Below, piece by piece: positions 34,392 to 40,413 of a stretch of 40,413 nucleotides of DNA. This stretch comes from an uncultured Lachnospiraceae bacterium (GTDB taxonomy: Bacteria; Bacillota; Clostridia; Lachnospirales; Lachnospiraceae): the NCBI GenBank assembly GCA_947053345.1, contig CAMRSM010000032.1:1-40413 (forward strand). The letters run 5' to 3'. The notes under the pieces are model-generated. The model did no database searches and was not told the origin of the DNA. It worked only from the letters and a program-made list of their open reading frames with translations. The position numbers and the translations under genes were made by a program. Within the stretch, counting starts at the first letter, position 1; the number at the start of each line of letters is the position of its first letter.

Positions 34392-34910
34392 ATGCCTTTT
34401 TCATCCAACCGCCGGGAAAACCTCTTTCCCGCCACACCGGACGCGGTTTCCGATGCTGCCGTGATGGACGAAGAAATCCGTCTGGTCGCGCGATTTGCCG
34501 CCCTGACACTCTGGCGCGCGGTCACGAATGCCCTCCTGATTGCTTTTCAGCTAATATGTGTCCCATTTGGCAAAATAGCCCCCGCGCCAGTCTATATATT
34601 GCTGTGTATGAACCTGCTCCCCTCAGTGCTGGAAGGTTTATGCGCCCCGTATGCAAAAAAATCTGTCCCGGTGCTGCCGTATCTCAGGAAGCAGTATCAC
34701 TATTCATCGCTGCGCTATATGACAACAGGCATCAGCTTTGCCATCACGAGTTTCCTCCTTTTACTCTGGCAGCTTTACAACAGCCCCCCCGTCACCCCTT
34801 TCGCCTGGCTGGGGAAATTTCCGGCGTTCCTTCTGGCACTTGGTTTTTTCCTGCGTGCCGTCTCCCCGCGCCTGCTCGCAGGGCACATCCGCAAAAGAAT
34901 GGGCTGCTGA
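34392..34910 (+). CDS. Small polytopic membrane protein of unknown function
   Basis: A 172-residue protein, not recognised. An N-terminal soluble part with acidic residues (VMDEEIRLVARF) is followed by about four hydrophobic segments (ALLIAFQLICVPFG, VYILLCMNLLPSVLEGL, GISFAITSFLLLLWQLY, FPAFLLALGFFLRAV) and a basic tail (RKRMGC). GAGGGGG stands five bases before the ATG. It runs opposite to both neighbours and is a single-gene unit with its own promoter and a shared terminator. Confidence 0.7.
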   Translation: MPFSSNRRENLFPATPDAVSDAAVMDEEIRLVARFAALTLWRAVTNALLIAFQLICVPFGKIAPAPVYILLCMNLLPSVLEGLCAPYAKKSVPVLPYLRKQYHYSSLRYMTTGISFAITSFLLLLWQLYNSPPVTPFAWLGKFPAFLLALGFFLRAVSPRLLAGHIRKRMGC

Positions 34911-34940
34911 TCTTGCCGATGCCAAAATCCTCACACAAAA

Positions 34941-34980
34941 AAGCCGGAAAGTAACCCAAACAGGTTGCTTTTCGGCTCTT
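34941..34980. terminator. Bidirectional terminator
   Basis: AAGCCGGAAAGTAACC pairs with GGTTGCTTTTCGGCT through G-U wobbles around a 6-nt loop, between converging genes that stop at 34910 and 34995. Confidence 0.7.
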
Positions 34981-34994
34981 ACCGTTCCAGGGAA

Positions 34995-36809
34995 TCACGC
35001 CCTGGCTTTCTCCTCGAAACCTTCTTCCCCCACGCACCGGATCCGGTCAAGGTATTCCCTCTTATACTTGTCAATATATCTGCGGTATCTTGGGTCAACC
35101 CCCTTGTGCAGTTCGTCCTGATATACCTTGCGGTCAAAGGAGCGGTTCACCGTCAGTTTCTGCATCAGGTAAATCGCAATGTTGGAGCAGTGGTCGGAAA
35201 TACGCTCGGTATTCGTGAGGATTTCGGTGAAAGTGATCCCGTTGTCCGCCGTGCAGGCACCATTGCGCAAACGCATGATATGGTTGCTCTTCATGCGGTC
35301 CACGATATCATCGATGACCTCCTCCATCGGCTCCACAAACGCAATTTTGTCCAAGTCGTTGGTCTTGTACGCCTCCACCATCAAGTCAATGACATTGCGT
35401 ACCGCATCAAAAAGCACCTCGATCTCCGCTTTTGCTTCCGGCGTAAAACTGCTCTTGTTCTCAAACATATACTCCGCAGTCTCCGAAAGGTTCACGCAGT
35501 AATCCCCGATCCGCTCCAGGTCGCTGACCGACTGCAGGATTTCCGTCGCCAGATGCGAATCTTCCTCCGTCATCGTATGATATGTAACATTGACCATATA
35601 GGCGTTGATCCCCGCCTCGCTCTTGTCGAGGAACTCCTCCCCCACCCTCATATCCGCGAGCGTCTTTTCATTGAAACCGTTCAACACCATATCCGAGACA
35701 ATGGCCGCATTTTCCTTCACAACGCTGCACATGTCAAACAATACCTTGCGGCACTGCTCCATCGCAACCTGCGGGTTTTTCAGGAACGCGTCGTCCAGAC
35801 AGTCGAGCGTGCGCTTTTCCTTCACGTCACCGCCGTCCTTGATCAGCCAGTGCAGCATCTTGTCATATTGCTTTACAAACGGCATCAGCACAAGCGCCGC
35901 GACCAGGTTGATCCCGGTGTGCATGGTTGCGATGTCACCGCGGTTTACAACATTGTCCATAGCCGCCAAATCAAAGACCGCGTTCAGCCCGTACACGCCT
36001 ACCCCAAACAGGAGGAGGCTGAACACATTAAACAGCAGGTAGCACATGGACGCACGCTTTGCATCCTTGTTATTGCCGATGCTCGCCAGCACAACCGGGA
36101 CACATTTTCCGATGTTCTGGCCAAGCAGGATCGGGAATGCCGTCGCCACCGTGATGGAACCGCTCGCCGAGAGCGCCTGAAGGATACCGACGGAGGCAGA
36201 AGAACTCTGGATGACCGCCGTCAGCAAAAGACCGACCAATATCCCGATAAAAGGGTTCTTGAACGAGGTAAACATCTCCTTAAATTGCGGGATATCCTTT
36301 AACGGTGCAAAGGTTTCTTCCATCGTCGTCATCCCCCAGAACAAAATGCCGAAGCCTATCAGGAGATTTGAAACATTTTTCGTCTTGCGCTTTTTGGATA
36401 AAAGCATGATAAACGCGCCGACAACAATGATGATCGGGGCAAACGAGGACGGCTTCAGCATAGAAAGAAAAGCCCCACCGCCGTTTAAGTCGCCGAGCCG
36501 CAGGATCTGGCTTGTCGCCGTCGAACCGATATTTGCCCCCCAGATCACCGGGATTGTCTGTTGAAGCGTCATGATACCCGCATTAACAAAACCGATCATC
36601 GTGATCGAGGTTGCCGCCGATGACTGGATGACTGCCGTCACTCCTGTGCCAAGCGCCAAGCCTTTAAAGCGGTTATCCGTAAAGCGCTCCATCGTCTTTT
36701 CCAGCTTTGCGCCTGCCAGCTTCTCAATCGAGGAAGCCATCAGATTCATCCCGTAAAGAAACATGCCGATACCGGCAAGCAGGGGAAGCATCTTTGCAAT
36801 CGTCTCCAT
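34995..36809 (-). CDS. Na/Pi cotransporter with PhoU domain (NptA/YjbB type)
   Basis: A 604-residue membrane protein of the Na+/phosphate symporter family, related to YjbB. Two inverted repeats carry the QSS motifs: VIQSSAATS (60-68) with GANIGSTATS, and VIQSSSASVG (from 199) with GQNIGKCVPV. About eight membrane helices lie in the first 330 residues. The C-terminal ~230 residues form a PhoU-like helical domain (ISDHCSNIAIYLMQKL, VSDLERIGDYCVNLSE), which in Pho systems senses phosphate status. In related proteins it may export phosphate. GAGG stands six bases before the ATG. It is monocistronic; no pst or pho genes are in the window. Confidence 0.9.
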   Translation of the reverse strand: METIAKMLPLLAGIGMFLYGMNLMASSIEKLAGAKLEKTMERFTDNRFKGLALGTGVTAVIQSSAATSITMIGFVNAGIMTLQQTIPVIWGANIGSTATSQILRLGDLNGGGAFLSMLKPSSFAPIIIVVGAFIMLLSKKRKTKNVSNLLIGFGILFWGMTTMEETFAPLKDIPQFKEMFTSFKNPFIGILVGLLLTAVIQSSSASVGILQALSASGSITVATAFPILLGQNIGKCVPVVLASIGNNKDAKRASMCYLLFNVFSLLLFGVGVYGLNAVFDLAAMDNVVNRGDIATMHTGINLVAALVLMPFVKQYDKMLHWLIKDGGDVKEKRTLDCLDDAFLKNPQVAMEQCRKVLFDMCSVVKENAAIVSDMVLNGFNEKTLADMRVGEEFLDKSEAGINAYMVNVTYHTMTEEDSHLATEILQSVSDLERIGDYCVNLSETAEYMFENKSSFTPEAKAEIEVLFDAVRNVIDLMVEAYKTNDLDKIAFVEPMEEVIDDIVDRMKSNHIMRLRNGACTADNGITFTEILTNTERISDHCSNIAIYLMQKLTVNRSFDRKVYQDELHKGVDPRYRRYIDKYKREYLDRIRCVGEEGFEEKARA

Positions 36810-37099
36810 CTTCTACCTCACATTTCTCATCGTATAACGTACTGTTAAAAATTGCCACCATTCCTCTCCGGCAGAACGCGCTGACCCTGCCGGGAGATTT
36901 TGCCCCCGCGTAATTTTCCGGAATCATATCCAAAACGCAGGTTCTCTTACGCGGACAAATTTTCGTATCCTGTCATATTTTATCATGAAAATTCAAAGTA
37001 TGGAAGTAGTAATTTACACGAATTTCTAGCACTGTTTCCACATTTTTCCGTCTTTCTCGATATTAGCCCAAACAAACTCCATTTTTTTTAAAAAGATGC
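36810..37099. other. Non-coding leader region of the Na/Pi gene
   Basis: About 290 bp without a gene. It holds a hairpin CCGGCAG/CTGCCGG (36868-36893, 12-nt loop) that would lie in the transcript leader. AT-rich DNA with a possible minus-strand -10 (TAAAAT near 36982) follows, but there is no good -35, so the promoter is not fixed. Confidence 0.4.
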
Positions 37100-37127
37100 T
37101 TGACATTTTCCCAGAATTGTGTATAAT
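37100..37127 (+). promoter_or_regulatory. Perfect sigma-A promoter of tRNA-Leu
   Basis: TTGACA (37100-37105), a 16-bp spacer and TATAAT (37122-37127), both perfect. A TCGCGA repeat (37140-37157) forms a small hairpin in the short leader before the tRNA. Confidence 0.9.
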
Positions 37128-37163
37128 GTAACTTGTGCTCGCGATGTTGTTCGCGAACGGCAT

Positions 37164-37246
37164 GCGGAAATGCTGGAATTGGCAGACAGGCATGACTAAG
37201 GATCATGTGGTGCTACACCGTGAGGGTTCAAGTCCCTTTTTCCGCA
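37164..37246 (+). tRNA. tRNA-Leu (anticodon AAG)
   Basis: An 83-nt class II tRNA. The acceptor stem pairs GCGGAAA with TTTCCGC, with discriminator A. The D arm contains GGAATTGGCAGACAGGC. The anticodon stem CATGA/TCATG encloses the loop CTAAGGA, giving anticodon AAG with a purine (G) after it. A long variable arm (GTGGTGCTACACCGTG) and a T arm GGGTTCAAGTCCC follow. CCA is not encoded. The anticodon A34 implies inosine editing by TadA to read CUN codons. It is transcribed alone between its own promoter and terminator. Confidence 0.93.
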
Positions 37247-37254
37247 GGAGTTAA

Positions 37255-37298
37255 CCACCCGGCAGCTATTGAATGGCTGCCGGATGGTTTTTATTTTT
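37255..37298 (+). terminator. Terminator of tRNA-Leu
   Basis: CCGGCAGC/GCTGCCGG with extra ACC/GGT pairing, then TTTTTATTTTT, starting nine bases after the tRNA end. Confidence 0.88.
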
Positions 37299-37321
37299 CG
37301 TATGGCTTCCAGAACTTCTAT

Positions 37322-37361
37322 AAAAACCGGCCGGCTCCCCGCAGCAGCGGGAACCGGCCGG
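37322..37361 (-). terminator. Terminator of the hemerythrin gene
   Basis: CCGGCCGG pairs with CCGGCCGG around an inner CCCGC/GCGGG stem and AGCA loop. The minus strand continues with TTTTTATAG, about 35 bp after the hemerythrin stop codon. Confidence 0.85.
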
Positions 37362-37394
37362 CACCTATTGTTTTTTAGAATTCTGACTATTTTT

Positions 37395-38279
37395 CTACAG
37401 CCGCACGCAAAGCGCAAACTGCCCATATTCTTCCGTCTGGAACAGCACGCTGTAAACAGGGTCATCAATGCTGAAGGTACGCACAAACTGATCAAATCCG
37501 ATGATTTCTGTTTTTTCCCGATGATATCCGTCCGTCAGCGGAAAATATGTCTTTACATTGTCAATCAGCTTTTCGGAAAGAACCTTCACCGCATACAGCG
37601 CTGTCTTGTCAATTTTCTCAAGCGGCCGCCCAAGGAGTTCACTGAGCATCCTCTCCACATATCTATCTTCATAAACAAAAAATATCTGTAGGAACGTGTC
37701 CCGCGCACTGCGGTAACGCAGGCGGTAACAAATCTTGTTCCCCGCGTAAAAATTTCCCCCGCCGTAATGCGCACGCACCACTTCCGCTTCCGTCCGGAAC
37801 ATCTCCTGCAAGGTTTGGATCACAGCCTTTTCAAAGGCCGAAAGCTCATCCTCCGCCGCGTCATATACCCATTTCACAGGAGCCTTGTTCACGATCGCGC
37901 GGTCCTCCACGATGATATGGGCATTTAGCCAGCCGATGCAGATTCCCATAAAATGCTGTACCGACTCCTCGGAGTAATGCTCCTCCTCCAACTCCTGCTC
38001 CAGCGCCGGAAGCGTCTTATCCCTCATCTTATCATGGATGTATTTGTGCTTATCGTAACCCTTGTAAGCAATCCTGCGCATGTACTCCTCTTCCTCCGCA
38101 AAATGCTTCAGCGTATAACTCTTAAAATACTTGACACCCTCCTTGCACGCATGCGGCTGCTTTTTAGAATCCTCATTCATCAGGATCAACTTGTTTACGA
38201 TCGAAAAAAGCTTTTGATGCGCTTTGTCGATTACTTCCACGCCGAGATTAAACCGGTCATTCCATACAATTTCCTTCAA
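37395..38279 (-). CDS. Bacteriohemerythrin with unrecognised C-terminal domain
   Basis: A 294-residue cytoplasmic protein. The first ~135 residues are a bacteriohemerythrin with the di-iron ligands H21, H59, E63, H78, H82, H121 and D126, all present, so it should bind O2 or NO. The last ~150 residues are a separate domain that I do not place with certainty. Its central helix followed by SVLFQTEEYGQFALCV resembles CheX/CheC-type chemotaxis phosphatases, but this is inference. Translation begins at TTG (38277-38279) with GGGAGG eight bases upstream; no ATG is suitable. It follows the hybrid kinase by 23 bp, so the two are co-transcribed, and a terminator follows. Confidence 0.88.
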   Translation of the reverse strand: MKEIVWNDRFNLGVEVIDKAHQKLFSIVNKLILMNEDSKKQPHACKEGVKYFKSYTLKHFAEEEEYMRRIAYKGYDKHKYIHDKMRDKTLPALEQELEEEHYSEESVQHFMGICIGWLNAHIIVEDRAIVNKAPVKWVYDAAEDELSAFEKAVIQTLQEMFRTEAEVVRAHYGGGNFYAGNKICYRLRYRSARDTFLQIFFVYEDRYVERMLSELLGRPLEKIDKTALYAVKVLSEKLIDNVKTYFPLTDGYHREKTEIIGFDQFVRTFSIDDPVYSVLFQTEEYGQFALCVRL

Positions 38280-38302
38280 TGCCAGAGCCTCCCTTCCGTA
38301 TA

Positions 38303-40413
38303 TTATTTCAAGTACTTCTTCAAAACTTGCGTGAGCCTGTTAATGTCGATCGGTTTCGCAATATGCTCATTCATGCCACATTCCATACAGCGCTTGATAT
38401 CATCCGAAAAAGCGTCCGCCGTCATCGCAAGGATCGGCAGGTTACCATCCGGACGGTCTAACGCGCGGATGGCTTTCGCTGCATCATAGCCGTTCATCAC
38501 TGGCATGCGGATATCCATCAGGATGACATCGTAGGTTCCCGGTGCAGCCTGCTCAAACTTCTCCACACAAATCTTGCCGTTTTCTGCACGCTCAAGCGTA
38601 AAACCCTCATCGGAGAGAATCTCCTGCGCAATCTCCCAGTTCAGGTCATTGTCCTCCGCCAAAAGGATGTGCATACCTGCAAATTCCTGCTTTTTGGCGG
38701 TCTCTACAACCTCCTCCTGTTTGTTTAACAAATACTTGCTCAAACCGAGGTATAGATTGGACTTGAACAGCGGTTTGGAAATAAAGCCGTGAATCCCGAC
38801 TTCCTTCGCCTCCTCCTCGATATCATTCCAATCATATGCGGAAATGATCAGAATCGGCACATCATCGCCCAGATGTTTCCTTATCTCCTTTGCGGTATGC
38901 AAACCGTCCATGCCCGGCATCTTCCAGTCCAAAAGCACGACCTCATAGTCGCTCCCCTCAAAATGCCGCTTTTTAACCATCTCCACGGCCGTTTCCCCGT
39001 CCGTCGCCCATTCGGCCTCCACGCCAATCTCTTTCAGGGAGGAGACCGCACTCAGGCAGAGATCCCTGTTATTGTCGACCACGAGCATTCTCCACGGCGG
39101 AAGAACCATGTCCTCCACCTTAAGCTCCGCCTTTTCAAAATCGAGCGTGATGTGGAATTCACTGCCTTTCCCCGGCTCGCTGTGAAGCTCGATCGTGCCG
39201 TTCATAACATCCACGATCGCCTTGGTGATCGCCATGCCAAGCCCGGTGCCCTCCGTCTTATCCACCTGTGCTTTCTCTTCCCTAGTGAACGTATCAAATA
39301 TCTTTTTCTGGAATTCCTCCGTCATGCCGATGCCGTTGTCCTTCACCTTAAAGTGACATCTGACGTAATTGTCCCCCAACGGCGATTCTTCTTGGAATAG
39401 GTATACATTGATCATGCCGCCTTCCGACGTAAATTTGATCGCGTTGGATAGGAGGTTGATCAGTACCTGGTTCAGACGGATGCTGTCACAATACACATCC
39501 TCCGCGCAGATATCCCGGATAAAAATATCAAAATGCTGCCGCCTTGCTTTCACCTGCGGCTGCACGATATTTACTATATTTTCCATCGTATCACGCAGGG
39601 ATACCTGATCCAAATTCAGCGACAGCTTGCCGCTCTCGATCTTTGACATATCAAGCACATCGTTGATCAGCCCCAACAGATGCCTGCTCGAGAGCGTGAT
39701 TTTTGCCAGACAGTCCTTCACGCGCGACACATCATCAATGTTTGCCATCGCAATGGCTGTCATCCCGACAATCCCGTTCATCGGTGTCCGGATATCATGG
39801 CTCATGCTTGAGAGGAACTCACTCTTTGCTTTATTGGCCTTGATCGCCTCCCTGCGCGCCTGATTGATCTCATGAAGCTGCTGCTGTGATATCCTATAAT
39901 ACATCACAAATATCAGGAGAAGCCCTATCAGTATGATCAGGCACACGATCAGGATCGTATTCTGCCGTCCGGTATCCAAATCATTCATAATGCCGTCCAA
40001 CACACCAAACGGCATGACTGAGATCAGATACCATTCCGAGGCCGGCAGATGGGTGCACAGCAAAGATTGAAACTCCCCATCCGCATCCCGGACAATGGTG
40101 GCGTAATCCCTGTCTGTTTTGATTGCCTCCTGCAGTTCATCCGCATATTGCTGCGAAGTCTTCCCCTCATTCTCGGAAAACATTTCGGATATATGGTCGA
40201 AATAATTATCTTCCCTCGTTCTTACTACATATGTACCATTCTTGCGGATGATGAACGAATACATCAGTGCGTCTTCCTCGTCAAGCGCAAGGATTCTTTC
40301 CATATACTCCATCGGCAGGCTGGCAACCATGGCAATGCTTTTTTTGCCGTCCTCCATCGGATACTGCGCATCGGTCAGCATGCAAAGCTGCCTTTCCCCT
40401 TTGGTGTTGACCC
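38303..40413 (-). CDS. Hybrid sensor histidine kinase, 5' end outside the window
   Basis: A membrane kinase that is open to the right edge, with about 702 residues visible. The visible N-terminus is the end of an extracellular dCache-like sensor, followed by one membrane helix (ILIVCLIILIGLLLIFVMYY). HisKA has the phospho-acceptor His in SHDIRTPMNG (codon at 39797-39799). The HATPase_c domain has NLLSNAIKF, DNGIGMT and GTGLGMAI. Two receiver domains follow, with phospho-acceptor Asp in LLDWKMPGMDG and LMDIRMPVMNG. There is no HPt or output domain, so the signal must pass to another protein. It is upstream of hemerythrin in the same run, suggesting a redox or oxygen-linked chemosensory circuit (inference). 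Confidence 0.93.
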   Translation of the reverse strand, partial: VNTKGERQLCMLTDAQYPMEDGKKSIAMVASLPMEYMERILALDEEDALMYSFIIRKNGTYVVRTREDNYFDHISEMFSENEGKTSQQYADELQEAIKTDRDYATIVRDADGEFQSLLCTHLPASEWYLISVMPFGVLDGIMNDLDTGRQNTILIVCLIILIGLLLIFVMYYRISQQQLHEINQARREAIKANKAKSEFLSSMSHDIRTPMNGIVGMTAIAMANIDDVSRVKDCLAKITLSSRHLLGLINDVLDMSKIESGKLSLNLDQVSLRDTMENIVNIVQPQVKARRQHFDIFIRDICAEDVYCDSIRLNQVLINLLSNAIKFTSEGGMINVYLFQEESPLGDNYVRCHFKVKDNGIGMTEEFQKKIFDTFTREEKAQVDKTEGTGLGMAITKAIVDVMNGTIELHSEPGKGSEFHITLDFEKAELKVEDMVLPPWRMLVVDNNRDLCLSAVSSLKEIGVEAEWATDGETAVEMVKKRHFEGSDYEVVLLDWKMPGMDGLHTAKEIRKHLGDDVPILIISAYDWNDIEEEAKEVGIHGFISKPLFKSNLYLGLSKYLLNKQEEVVETAKKQEFAGMHILLAEDNDLNWEIAQEILSDEGFTLERAENGKICVEKFEQAAPGTYDVILMDIRMPVMNGYDAAKAIRALDRPDGNLPILAMTADAFSDDIKRCMECGMNEHIAKPIDINRLTQVLKKYLK

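Noticed and set aside
34965-36302. 445-codon plus-strand open frame opposite the Na/Pi cotransporter
   Set aside because: It is antisense to a well-recognised transporter and is His/Arg/Val-rich without motifs.

Overview
The window looks like chromosome from a motile, Gram-positive Clostridia bacterium, most likely a fairly GC-rich Lachnospiraceae member. This rests on sequence features only: strong SD sites (AGGAGG), sigma-A promoters of the TTGACA/TATAAT type, a long-form ribosome hibernation factor, the Bacillus/Clostridia gene orders mbl-flhO-flhP and comFC-yvyF, a YjfB-type motility peptide, RecD2, CvfB and an SEC-C-tailed SecA. No insertion sequence, prophage or CRISPR array is visible. 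Most genes lie on the minus strand.

Left part (1-11 kb): guaA, whose 3' end (a known integration hotspot in other bacteria) sits at the window edge; a DeoR-type repressor with a strong promoter and a palindromic candidate operator; a YfbR-like nucleotidase; an AlkZ-like winged-helix protein; and an uvrB-orf-uvrA excision-repair operon with a small membrane-anchored protein between the two repair genes and a gene remnant after uvrA.

Middle (11-20 kb): a membrane diguanylate cyclase with a periplasmic binding-protein-like sensor, a membrane acyltransferase, cheW, prfB with its programmed +1 frameshift, secA and hpf. Between the divergent hpf and yjfB genes is a dense cluster of DnaA boxes, followed by three tandem copies of a ~106-bp, strongly structured repeat that forms the 5' leader of yjfB.

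Right part (20-40 kb): an RloA-type ATPase next to an internally deleted, frameshifted rloB (a decayed phage-defence module); a CPBP membrane protease; cvfB; a nucleotidyltransferase-comFC-yvyF run; recD2; the mbl-flhO(flgF)-flhP(flgG)-rod-binding-protein operon; a calcium-binding-repeat protein with no signal peptide but with a near-perfect sigma-28 (flagellar) promoter; a Na/Pi-cotransporter-PhoU protein; a tRNA-Leu(AAG) with its own promoter and terminator; and a hemerythrin-hybrid histidine kinase pair (kinase cut by the window edge).

Taken together, housekeeping genes (translation, secretion, repair) are interleaved with motility and signalling genes. The most interesting non-genic structures are the DnaA-box cluster, the tandem leader repeats and the sigma-28 promoter that ties an uncharacterised calcium-binding protein to the flagellar regulon.
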